This document shows, piece after piece, positions 1 to 12,500 of a stretch of 64,000 bases of DNA (the stretch's first letter is position 1; each line of letters opens with the position of its first letter). Location: contig JANCRA010000012.1 in assembly GCA_024362935.1 (NCBI GenBank), positions 9,920,001-9,984,000 of the forward strand. The letters are read 5' to 3'. The stretch comes from Setophaga petechia. Its lineage: Eukaryota > Chordata > Aves > Passeriformes > Parulidae. The notes beneath the pieces were generated by a model that did not search any database, had not been told where the DNA came from, and worked only from the letters and a program-made list of their open reading frames with translations. The position numbers were made by a program, and so were the translations under genes.

Positions 1-407
1 TAGACAGTTTTACTGTGACCTGTTAACTGTGACCAAAAATATAAAAAACAAAGTCATGCCCTAGATACACCTTTCCAATTTTGCAACCATAACACAATAA
101 AAATCCAGTAATATTCATAGTTAGGCTTACCTTAAAATAATTCTCAAAATCCCTGCAATGTGCTCTTCTTCAGAAATGTCATCAGTCACTGGAAAGCTCA
201 TTATGTAGCCCTGTGCAGTGAGTGGCATCATCTAGAAAGTTAATAGGCAAGAATCTGTCTTTGATTGCGCCAGCCTTTGCAGCCTAGGCTGTGACTGGGA
301 TACTATGGGATACTAACTTCCTTTTTTTTGTGTGTGTGTTACATTTTACCTCTTTTCCTGCCATTCTGTAAAGCATCCAAACGTGATGCATTGTTATTGA
401 TTTTAAG
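1..407 (+). other. Partial intron upstream of exon 1
   Basis: AT-rich intronic sequence leading to the acceptor ttttaag at 407. The pyrimidine tract is interrupted and looks weak. I recognise no repeat or gene here. Confidence 0.8.
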
Positions 408-545
408 GTCCAGTGCCACACGTTTCCGCTGGAGTCAGTGCTACTACACAGCCGAGGATGAGTGGGCCCTGGACAACATCTACATTGGCCAGCAGTGTCC
501 CAACATGTGCAGCGGCCATGGCTGGTGTGACCACGGGGTTTGCAG
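408..545 (+). CDS. RELN: RELN exon 1: end of RR2 subrepeat A and first half of EGF2
   Basis: The exon begins with the last base of a split codon. It encodes the ATRFRWSQ strand, the WALDNIYIG strand and the first EGF cysteines ([16 protein letters not shown]). It ends two bases into an Arg codon at TGCAG/gtatga. Approximate mouse residues are 1005-1050. Its size and the intron after the fourth EGF cysteine match exons 13 and 25. Confidence 0.96.
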
Positions 546-3500
546 GTATGAGGCATTTGTCAGACCCTCCTGGCAATGCTCTCCTGATGCCTCAGGCACC
601 CTACTATTTTCCATACTTTCCTATTCTTGGCTGTTCTTATTTTTGCATTAAACATTAAAAACACAAAAGCACTATGCAGGGTTGACCATCCAAGCAGCAT
701 TAACAGCCAGTTGCTCCACACCAGCCTGTCCAAGAAGCTGTACCCTTGGCAGATCCAAGCACTGGAAGAGCTTTCAGTGGCACAGGGCTGCCCTGCTGCA
801 GGTGTCCTGTGGCCACTCCAGCCCTTTGCACAAGAGCCCCAGCTCAGGGCCAGAGCTGCTTTGCTGAGTCAGAAGGGTGCCAGGGACCAGCTCAGCTCTG
901 CTTGGCAGCCACTGTCAGAATGAGTGCTACGCCAAGGACACAGACTGCTACTCCCTGACAGCTTCAAACTTTCTGGAGACCACAGGGTTTTGGGATGTTT
1001 TTAGAAAAAATTTTCCAATTTTCCATTTTCCAGTTATTCTGGTTTGTTTCCACAATACAAAATCACAATTCCAGAATGATTTTTGTTTTTCAATTATGGT
1101 TGTTCACATCGAATTTTACAAGGTCAGTGCACTATCATAACTAATTGCCAGTATCTAATAAAGTCCTTAAAATTTTTTTTTGTTTACACTTCCTTCCAGG
1201 TGTGATTCAGGGTTTCGGGGTACTGAATGTCAGCCTGAAAATCCCCTTTCTTCAACCATCATGTCTGACTTTGAGAACCCAGATACCCTGAAGACGGAGT
1301 GGCAGGAAATTATTGGGGGAGAGGTCGTCAAGCCCGAGGAGGGCTGTGGGGTCATCTCATCTGGCTCCTCACTCTACTTCAACAAGGTACTACAGAGGGC
1401 TGGGGCACTGATAAAGGCACACACTGCAGGTTTCTGTGGAGCAAAATGTGGCTGTGAGGCAAAGAAAAGGGAGGTGGCAGAAAGCTGCACGTGATATTAG
1501 AAGTGTGTTAAACAGCCCAGCTGCGCTCTGCAGGTCAAGAACAAAGCAATCAAAAGAGATCAGGTAAGACACATGCACTGTGTGTAGTCAAGAAATAGCA
1601 GCTGTAGTGAAAGGTAGTAAATTGCCAGTGTGCTGGGAAGTGTGTATATTCACAATGTCTTACTTGGACATTTTCTTTTTTAAGATTCAGTTCGCAGCAT
1701 CCAGCAGTTCCCATTTGTTTCTTCTGTACTGTCCTGGGTAAGAGATAGGGAAAGGTTGGCTTTCAGGGGCTCAAGCAGCTTAATTTGAGGTCACAGGAAC
1801 AAAACTATTGAAAAAAACCATTTTTCAGGCTTTTAGAAAATCGTTAACCTGAAGGAGAATATTCTTTTGTGTAACTTGGATTCTTTGCAGACAAAAAAAT
1901 AATAGAACAGGAAGGAGATACAGGGAATTCTGCTAATTAGTAGCAATTATAGCTAAAATAAAAAGAGATCTTTATGACCAAACATAAGATTATGCATTGT
2001 AATCACTGATTTATTTTTGTATTGTTGCTCCTCAGGTCTATTACTAAGGTTTGTTTTGTTCTTAATTGAAAGGAAGAGTGTAAATGCAGCTATGTGCTTC
2101 TCCTTTAAAGGTTTGATCAAACTGGCACTGCTGTCATGAGAGCCAGATTAGTCCCAGAAGAATAACCCAATATGCAACGCTGTGCAATTGTGTGTTGTTT
2201 GCCTCATTACAAAAATCTAACCCATGAAATAATTTTCAGCACTCCTACATAGTCTCACATCCAGCTCCCCTGGAAATAGAGCTCTGCACTGAAAATTTCA
2301 TAATAGCCCAATCAGTATAACTAGCTAATTGTGATAATTGGATTTTTATACATAATTGTCTTCCCTGTTAGATGCTTTTCCTTCTGGCTTGGTTCCTTAT
2401 GCCAAGTTTCTCAAAAGTAGTTTGCTAAATTAGAATTAACCTGCTATGATCTTTCTTCTGATTCCTGCTAAGGAGGAGTGAAAAACTCATTTAAAAATTC
2501 TTGGCTTCTTTCTATTGATCTCTAAGGGTCATGTTATCACTCATTTCTTGAGTAGTAGCAGTCTGTGTGCTGTCAACAGAAGGTGGTTTATTTAATTTCT
2601 GTTTAGATCTTTCTCAAACTGTCTAGGGGCCATAATGGTGGATAATAAAAAATTATTTTTATAGTTGCCAAACAGTTCTGTATTGTTTTGGGGAAATTAT
2701 ATTCACATTTCTTTTCATTTGCTCAAACAGCCACTTTTTATTTAAATGTCTAATGTTTGCTGCCATAATCAATTACTGCTGCCAGAATTAATGTTGGCTT
2801 TGTTCTGACAACCCTCTAGCTTTTGTTTTACAACTCATTTTCATCAGTTGTAGGTGTGTTCACAATTCAGAGCTCTTTCAATTAGCAATTCCCTGAGGCT
2901 TTATGTTGCTCATGCCCTCTCTCAATTTACCTGGTTCTGTGATTACCCCTTTGGCAGGCACACCTGCTGTGGGGTGTAGATATGGAAAGCTCACCTGGAA
3001 CAATTTTAGGACCAGAGCTTGGCCCACTGCAGGTCAGGACACACAGCCCATGGGACAGCAAGAGTGTTTGCATCCTTAGTACCCATTACTGGCTCCATTT
3101 GATGGTGACAGTTTCAAATTCCAGCGTCTCCAATGAAGCTGTGGAAGCAAACCACCCAGAGATTATCAGTGTCACCTTGGACAGCATTAGCCACGTGGGG
3201 CTGCACCCAGAAGCTCAGGGCTGCATCCAAGGCTGAGTTCTTCTCACTCTCATGGCACCATCCAGCTCAAGGTGCCCTATTTGGTAGAGTCCACAAATGA
3301 GCTCAGCACCCAGGCTGTTATACCAGCCAAGCAAAGTTCTGAGAAAGAAAGCAATAAACATTTATCTCTTCTGGGTTTACCCTCAGCTGTGTGGAACAAA
3401 GAAAGAGGTGGTGAATGGAACAAGATTTAAACTCATCTTATTAAAAAACACAGATGATATTTTAAATCTCAGCTCCTAAATCTTGTTACCTGTGTCCAGA

Positions 3501-6500
3501 TAGATGATGTCGCTTACTTATCTCAAGTTTATTTGGAAATTTGTCATAAGGATTCCAAATGTACAAATGAGAGAGAAAACCACAAATATTACTTAAAACA
3601 CAGGTGTCAGAACTTAACCTTGGTTTTCCTTTTTTAAACCTTTTTATGCTTGGAGATGAACAGAAACACACTTTTTAAAGGGAATTATAAAGAGTAGGCA
3701 GGATGACAGTCCTGGCCCATTTTGGGGGGTGGTGCCAGGTTGCAGCTACTTTAATAAATGCAGAAATATGATCCCTGCATCCTCTCTTCATCTGTACACA
3801 AATGGCTTTGCCCTACCTATAAAAGCTGTGGCAGCATGATGCTGGGTTGGGGCAGGGCTGTGCCAGATGCAGGGCATGCAGGTCACCTCCCTGGGGACAC
3901 TGCTCTCATCCTGTGCCCTGCCTTGTCACAGCCAGCTTCATATTCCATACCAGCATCTTGTAGGTTTGGTGATGTGGAAGTCCACAAGTTCAGCCTCAAG
4001 CCCCAGGGCACAAGGGAAGAGGATTATGGGATAATTTCAGTTACAATAAAAGGCTCTTAAACCTTAAAGCTTTTTTTTCTGTGAACATGCTCTGTCTTCT
4101 GAATATGCACAGAGTGATCACGTTGACCTCCTAAATTCAAAAGCATACTTGGAAAAACTGTTCACTCAGTTTTACAAGGCTATTTGTTTCTCTCAGCTGT
4201 GCTTAGGGAAACTTGAAACTAAATCCACACGTTTTAGTTAAGACACTCCTGATTTACAACGCTTATTAGGAAAAGAACATTGTTTTGTGTAGGAACAAAT
4301 CTTGTTCAGCTGAAGCAAGAAGAGAAAATGCCACTCCCTGGTTCTTGTGTAGAAGATGGACTTTGAGGAAGGTATTAGAGGAGCCAATTTCAGGTTATTG
4401 GATAACATTGTACAGTGCAAGATTTGACCAGGGAAAAAGGACTAGAGAAATGGCCTTTTTACTGCTCCATGCATTATCAATAGAAAGCTGAAGACTTAAA
4501 AATTTAGCCTGGATTGATTCAGGATATCCAGCACCTGCTCTTTGTCCTCTGAAGTCACACGGGACCATGGGGGAATGAGCTTAAATTCTTGTGTGGAAAT
4601 TGTGTTGTGAAGTTGCATTGTGTATTGAAATCAAATAATAAAGTCCTTGTGGGATCAAATCAGGATATAAAGGATGATATAAAGGATGGCCAAACAGAAT
4701 AATTGAAGAATAAAAAAAGCCAAGTTGATAGAGAAGTCAATGTCCTCCATGTTGTGTAATTTTGTGTGTAACATTCACTTGTGATGGACTTTAAATATGC
4801 CTATTCATCATGAAGGTGCCATAAGTAAAATTATTACTGTCCCTCTATTCTTTGTATTGTAGGCTGGAAAAAGACAGTTGGTAAGCTGGGATTTGGACAC
4901 AACATGGGTGGATTTTGTACAGTTTTACATCCAGATTGGAGGAGAGACTTCTTCATGCAATAAACCCGACAGCAGAGAAGAAGGTGTGCTGCTGCAGTAC
5001 AGCAATAACGGCGGGATCAATTGGCAGCTACTAGCAGAAATGTATTTCTCTGACTTCAGCAAACCTAGGTATAATTTTGATCTAAATTAAGTAATCCACA
5101 TCTGCATCAGCTTTTAAATATATATATTTCTCAACTTATGAAAACATGAATCATAATTCAAATTTATAATGCTTAGAAGTCATCATTACATAGAAGCTTT
5201 TCCTGACTGGCACAGTAAACTCCTGTCACTGGAAATGAAAAATGTAATGAAAGTAGGCCTTACAATCTTAGGTAAAATATAAAATTTCCTATCACCTTCT
5301 ATGTGAAACATGACTAAAATGCTAATATCTACAAAACATTAGCAAGCAAATATAGAACTTGCCCAAAAGAGGTGCAGAAATCTTCCATTTCCTCTGACTC
5401 TGATTTCAGATCTAACTAATATGTATTAAAGTCATATGAAGCAAAAGCTCCTTTAAATAATTATTTAAGGAGGAGAAGAAATCATGTCAGTCATTCCAAC
5501 TTGGTGTCAGATACCTTGTCAGTGAAAATTGAAATAGTATTTGTCTACATGGGTGTTAACACGATTTCTAGTACCTGTAGTCCATGTCTTTCAGCATACA
5601 AAAATCTGTATAGGAGGCCTGAAATATTTTACCCAAAGAAAATTGCTACATAATATATTGCATTGTAACAGAAGGATGCTTTTGTCTACAAATAGGACAA
5701 ATCAGCAGAAGAGAATGAGAAATTAATTTTGCTAGCATATATCACTATTACTTCCTGGCATCAGAACATGGATCAGCTGAACAGTTTAATTCAAAGCTAG
5801 AGAGCTCATATCAGTTCCTTACTGTGTTTGGCAGTATAGTAATAGAGCAGAAAAAACATACATTGTCTTAAAGAGTTTATAAGAAGAACAAAGAAGGCTT
5901 CTTGAAATGCAGTGCATAAATAGGGATATAGATATATGGGAAAATAGAATAATAGCATCACAGAATCCTTAAAGTTGGAAAAGGCCTCCAAGATCATGAA
6001 ATCCAACCTTTGACCCAGCTTCACCATATCAACAGCACTAAGTTACATATCCAGGGTTTTTTTGGACAATTCCAGGGATGGTGACTCCTCCAGCTCCCTG
6101 GGCAGCCCAAGGAGCCCCAGTGCCTGACTGCCTTTTCAGTGGAGAAATTCTGCCTGTTGTCCAACCCAAACCAATGTAGCCACATTTCTCTTCACAGAGA
6201 AAAGCAAGGCACAATTCTTCCCAAAAATATTTCTGAGATTCACATTCTCTGAACCTCAGAGAAGGGAAAAACAATTCTTATAATTTCCTGTGCCTGTGTT
6301 TGTGCAAAAGTAGAGTGCAATATGGAGATTGTTTACCCAAAGTGATGGTGTTTTGTTTCCTTGGCCTATCAGGGCCAAGTGTGTATGTGTGTCAGGACTG
6401 TCAGCTCACAGTCACGAGATTCAGTGCAGTGTGTGTAGAGTGAGTGCTTGGCACATTCACTTTAGATGTAATGTAATATAGTATAATAAAGTAATTAATT

Positions 6501-9500
6501 AGCCTTCTGATATCAATGGAGTCCTCATCATTATTCTAATTGGGGTTGCCTGCAAATTCAATAAACTTCCTCTGGCAGAGTTTGAGGCAATGCAGTCATG
6601 TCCCTGGTTGCCTGGGAGAAGAGGCTGATTCCCCCATCTTACTACAACCTCCTTTCAGGTAGTTGTCGAGAGCAATGAGGTCTCTGCTGAGCCACCTTTC
6701 CTCTGCACTAAGCAACCCCAAACTTCCTCAGCTGCACCTCATATGAGTTACTCTCCTAGACTCTTCCCCAGCTTCATTGCCCTTCTCTGGACACACAAAT
6801 TACTGAGGACTTTTACAGATAAGATAGATGCTGACTTTCCTGCCTCTTTTCCCTGTTGAGTGATATGTTTCTCTACAAACTGTGCTCTCTGAGGTTCTGC
6901 TCTGTTTGTGTTCCTCAGGTTTGTGTATCTGGAGCTGCCAGCTGCAGCCAAGACCCCCTGCACCAGGTTTCGCTGGTGGCAGCCGGTGTTCTCAGGGGAA
7001 GGCTACGACCAGTGGGCCATTGACGACATCATCATCCTGTCAGAGAAGCAGAAGCACATCATTCCTGTCGTCAATCCCACCTTGCCACAGGTAATAAGCA
7101 AGAGCAGGTTGCGGGCATGTCCAGGAAACAGGAACAATCCTGTTAGGAGACTTGTTTGAGCATAGCTTTCTTAGAAAATACTGAGTCTATTTAAAGAGAC
7201 AGCTGCACTACTTGCAGCTGCGTCTCTGTGTGGGAATAACCTGGGTCTTTGCTCAAAATCATCAGGCTCTTAAGCTTTGTGTCAGAGGATGTAATTATGT
7301 ATCTCTGCAAAAAGTCAAGACTGAAGTTTTGGCAATAAAAATTTTTTTTGAAAACTACAGAAAATAAAAACTGCAAAATTTGAAAGTTCATCATTTTGGG
7401 AATTATTCTGAAGTCACAGCGTAAGGGGATAATACCTCTGGTTTTTCTTTTCATTTATAACAGAACTTTTATGAAAAGCCAGCATTTGATTACCCTATGA
7501 ACCAGATGAGTGTATGGTTGATGCTGGCCAACGAAGGGATGACCAAAAATGAAAGTTTCTGCTCTGCGACCCCCTCTGCCATGCTGTTCGGTAAATCGGA
7601 TGGAGACCGGTTTGCAGTGACTCGAGATTTAACCCTGAAGCCTGGATATGTCCTGCAGTTCAAGGTATTCCTTAAACATAAATCTGTGCAAGAATATCAG
7701 TAAAACTGCCCTTAGCCAATACTTGCAAGGTGCCACTGGGGCCACAGCTCAAACAAAGGTGATAAATTAGACAATTGTGTAAAAAGACATGAAGAGCACA
7801 AGTATGAACCCATACAGAATAAAATGCCATCCTGCTTTCTAGAAGAACAGCCAAAACCTTGGTGCTTGAAAGCATTTTTACTCCTCCAGAGAAGTTTAAA
7901 GGTTTTTGTTCTTCAGCACATTTCAGAAGTGGGTTGAAGTACATGTCATTGTATTTAAGTCAGTACTAGGAAATGCTACTGCACTGTCAAGCCCAAAAGG
8001 ATTTACCCTGTCTGAGGCTCTGTAAGTACAAAAGCTCCAATGTGGTTTGGGTTCATTTTTTGTATTTTAAACTATTTAAGGACTTACAATCTGCTCTGTA
8101 CTCCAATGCGTGTTTTTCATATAATTTACTTTTATTGTGTCAATGAATATAGGCTCCAATTAGCATTTTCTTCTTTAAAGAGCTTACAAAAAATTTCAGT
8201 GGTCTGACAATACATCAGAATATAGGCTCCAAAGAAAGTGTATTTGCTTTGACAAGCTCTTGTTTCTGAACCCTAATCAAAATTTTATTGAGTTTATAAT
8301 GAAATCCCATTGGTGAATTCTGGAAGTTGGTTGCAATGCAATTTTAATGAGCTCCCCACAAATACATGGTCCTTACATAATTGGTGGATACAGACACTGA
8401 ATAATTTACATGTGGAATTATTAAAAAGATCAGATGTTTACAGGCAGCTTTTCAAATATAATTCCCACAGTTCTATAAATAGGAAAGTTTGTTAGAAATA
8501 CTGAGATTTGTAAAATAATCTAATTTCAACTAAAAGATTTGCTAATCAGATGCTATACAAACTAAAGGATTTCAGTACAATTTTCTTGTGAGTATTGCAT
8601 GTAGTTTTATACTTTAAACTGTTTAAAACCTAAGGATATCTCAATACATAAATACCATTTAGCCTGGAAAAGATGCTATTGGCCTCTTCACCACCTTCCT
8701 GTACTTCAGTGACTAACTGTCCATTCTCTAGGTTTGATGATCAACAGCAATTAAGAAATTGTCTGGGTTAAAAAAAAGCAACAATACTTAAAAATGTTTT
8801 GTACACCTTCCATCCCTGAAGCACTTGACACTGTAACATAACTATACAAAACATAAGAATGTGTCACAGAACAGTGAGTTCTTCTTTATAAAGTCTATTA
8901 TTTAAGGACTGAATTTATACTTTTTTGGAAAGCTTTTCAGCCCGCACATAAATGTGTTAGTCCTATTTGCATGCTTCCATGAGTGTGTGAAATTTCCATT
9001 TTAAATAGCAGACTGGAATAATTTTGCATTGATAAGCTCAAAGACAGTAATTTGTTAGAATTATTTCATTTTACATGAATGATTTTGTTTCACATTTAGC
9101 CTTTTACAACTCAAGTAGAATTTCTGCAATAAACTAAGGAAAACTAATATTTTTCTGATAGCTTGAAGAATGAAACTGAAACTTCAAATCAGCAGTTGAT
9201 TTTGGTCTTGGCTGCATTCTCATTTCACATTTTAATATGCATGTTTTTCTTCTTAATCCAAATGTTACTCTATTCTGGGGGCCCAAACTGCAGTGCCAAC
9301 TCTCAGACATCATTCCTGCAAGGCAGTGACAAGGCTGTGGTTAGGGCTAACCTGAGAGTCAGGCTGATCCTCTGGGCACAGTGTGCTGCAGATGGGATGG
9401 ATCCCAGAGAATACAGCTCTTTCCACTCCTGGGCATGCAGGTGCCTACACAGAGTTTGCTGTTTGGGGCTTGCTGTGCAGTGGGACCCTTGGAAAGTTCT

Positions 9501-12500
9501 TTGCACCTCTCTGTGTGCTGAACTCAGCAATCTTAATGAAGGAATAGTGGGAATTTTTACCAAGAAATATCATATTTCCATGTAGGAAACAGACTCCAAG
9601 CAGTCTGCCAGCAGGGTTCAGAGCCAGTTCTCAGAGCATTAAACCTCCCAGCACAAAAAGTCAAAGGTGGTTTGCAGCCAATAAATACTAATAACAGTGC
9701 AGTTTCTTCATGTCATCTCTGTTAGGAAAATTAATCCGCAAACACCAGAGGTTAATGTCCAAAATAAAGACAGAGGAGTCCTTTTACTTTATTCAAATAA
9801 AGGGAGAGGCCATGGGGCATTCCCCTGGGATCTCTCAAATTTTTGGAGGACTTTTTATCCCAATTTCCCGGCCACATTTCCCTTCTCTCTTTCCCCATTG
9901 GCTGAGGTACTTGAAAGGTACGGACTTCCCGATACTCCTGATACCAAAGATTCCCTCTAATGTATAACCCTCCCTTTTAATTTTTAATTCTTACGGAATT
10001 TAGGGGTTTTTCTTCCCCATTGTTTCTTTCATCTTGCAATGTCTAATTGCATTTATCAGCAAACCTAAAGTTTATTTGTAAAACCAAATATCTTTTTTTC
10101 CATTCATCAATCAGTGGAATCCTTCCCATTGTTTATCTCCCAGTGCCAGTTTTATCCACCAGCAGACCCACAGCTTGTTTGTAAAGACAAACCTGCTGTT
10201 TCTCTGATCTCTGACCCTCTGCTTCTTTGCAGCTGAACATCGGCTGCACCAACCAGTACAGCAGCTCTGCCCCCGTGCTGCTGCAGTACTCGCACGACGC
10301 GGGGCTCTTCTGGTCGCTGGTGAAGGAGGGCTGCTACCCCGCCTCCCCCGGCACCAAGGGCTGCGAGGGCAGCTCCCGGGAGCTCAGCGAGCCCTCCGTG
10401 TACCACACCGGGGACTTTGAGGACTGGACAAGAGTTACCATTGTTATCCCCAGGTCACTCGCAGCCAGGTACGGTGCGTTGTGAACCAGTGATGCCAGTG
10501 GGACACGGGGATTAGATTATTTAGCTGCTTCTAGAATGGTACATTAGGAAAAAGTCGCAAAGCTGTGTTGTATCGCACTAAATAGTTCATGTAGTTGCTG
10601 TTTTGCGCTGGGTTATTGGAGAATACCCCCCTGGCGGCCTATTCCCTCATCTGTCCCTCCCCTTGCTCCTCCCTGCTGGTATCCCGTTGGCCGTGCTTCT
10701 TCTCCGCCTCCCATTCCCCAGGTATAAAACTCTCCCACCATGAACTATCAGGTCTCTTCCCAAACGGGTTTTTCCATGTGGTGGTTCTCAAGTCAATAAA
10801 CAGAGGATATTCATTCCCACATGGAGAAGAGCGCTTCCAGTTTTTTGCTTTGGTCTCTGCAAGATCGTGTGGGCTGAGGCTCAATAGCCAGCCGGGCTGG
10901 ACCCAAGCAGCCCATCCAGACACGGTCTTACAGGTGGCTCCCAGAGCTCAGCGAGCCCTCCGTGTACCACACAGGAGACTTTGAGGGCTGGACAAGAGTT
11001 ACCATTGCTATCCCCAGGTCACTCGCAGCCAGGTACAGTGCATTGTAAACCAGTGATGCCAGTGGGACATAAGGATTAGGTGTTTTAGCTGCTTCTGGAA
11101 TGGTACATTAGGGAAAAGTTGCAAAGCTGTGTTGTATTGCACTAAATAGTCGTTGTGTTGTTCTTTTGCACTGGGTTACCAGAGATTTTCACAGAGTAGA
11201 CTTTATATTGCACTGAATAATTTATATATCACATGGTTTGTTCTTGCCCCTCTCCTGTTACACTGTTTCTCCCTCACCCACCCCTGTCCCCAGTACCCCC
11301 TGGTGATCTATTCCCTGGTCAGTCCCTCCCCTTGTCCCTCCCTACTGGTATCCCGTTGGCCGTGCTCCTCCTCCACCTCCCTATTCCCCGGGTATAAAAC
11401 TCTCCATGAACCATCAGGCCTCTTCCCATGCGGGTGTTTTCATCTGGTGGTTCTCATGTTAACTAACAGAGAACCTTTGTCCCCTCATGGAGAAGAGCAT
11501 TTCTAGTTTTTTGCTTTGGTCTGTGTAAGATTGTGTGGGCTGAGGGTCTGTAGCCAGCCAGGTTGGATCTAAGCAGCCCATCCAGACATGGTCATCGAGG
11601 TGGCTCCTAGAGCTCAGCAAGCCCTCCTGTACCACACAGGAGACTTTGAGTTACTCTTGTTATCCCCAGGTCGCTTGCAGCCAGGTACAGTGCATTGTAA
11701 ACCAGTGATGCCAGTGGGATACGGGGATTAGCTGATTTAGCTGCTTCTGGAATGGTACATTAGGAAAAAGGTGCAGAACTGTGAATAAAAGCAGTGCTAA
11801 AATATGGCAGAGCTGGGGGAAATATACTATGCTGCCCAAAGCAGTGAGAATTTTCCATTTTAAAGGTGTCAGATTGGTCTATAATAAATAATTAAATTAA
11901 AATGCAGTGAGGAACCCAGACACTTTAATTTGACATCAATCCCTTACTTGTCTTTATCCATATCAGCTAGGTCAGAGGCACCAGCAAGAGAGTAATAAGT
12001 CATGTGAATTAAATAAGCCATTTGAACAGGATTAATTTTAGTTACCACTGGGCAAAGAAACCTTAGCAAGGTACTTGAGCTGATGCATAATGTGCTGTGT
12101 CACTGAAGGCAGCCAGGACAGCCAGAGGCAAAGGAGGGAAGAATGGTAGTTGTGCCCATCTGCAAGCACAACCTCAGCACCAGATTAATACAAGTGAGGA
12201 AACATCAGATGGTGGAAGACAAAAGCCTTGGAATCAGGAAGGTTTTCTGGATCTTCACCCAAATCTTATCTGGATTTGGGTGAAGTTCCTCACTCCCCTT
12301 ACTCTCTATCTTACTCCATCAGTAAAATACCCCAATATGATTTGTTGGATGCACTAAGCACTGCCAGCACAACCACCCCACCAGGCCTCTGGCCATGTCT
12401 CCCTGCCCTTTGGCAGCTTCTCTAGTGCTGCCTCTGGGTTTCTGACCCATCCTCCTCCCTCATCCTCAATCCCATTTGAGTGTGTGGCATATTTTGTAGC

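Larger units (their letters stand above)
5069..6918 (+). other. Intron 3, with CR1 and inserted LTR-like element
   Basis: 5069-5950 is plain AT-rich intron. The rest is largely an antisense CR1 interrupted by an LTR-like insertion, listed separately. The acceptor is ttcctcag at 6918. Confidence 0.8.
10369..11780 (+). repeat. Triplicated exon-6 end plus donor and intron start, alternating with LTR-like copies
   Basis: The order is: exon-6 end with ~100 bases of intron (10369-10565), LTR-like (10566-10932), exon/intron copy 2 (10933-11129), LTR-like (11130-11598), exon/intron copy 3 (11599 to about 11780). All three exon/intron copies share the text cagtgatgccagtggga after the donor. The third copy runs into unrelated intron. 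Copy 2 differs from exon 6 at about five of 90 exon bases. Copy 3 has two deletions. Confidence 0.93.

Noticed and set aside
9163..9585. 140-codon open frame with a hydrophobic start in intron 5
   Set aside because: No recognisable domain, no sign of splice connection to RELN, and composition typical of chance frames in intron sequence.
9715..10211. atctc on both sides of the antisense LTR-like block as a 5-bp target duplication
   Set aside because: With those limits the element would not end in TG...CA, so the match is probably chance.
10152..10406. Alanine/glycine-rich minus-strand frame over exon 6
   Set aside because: Caused by high GC in the real exon on the other strand.
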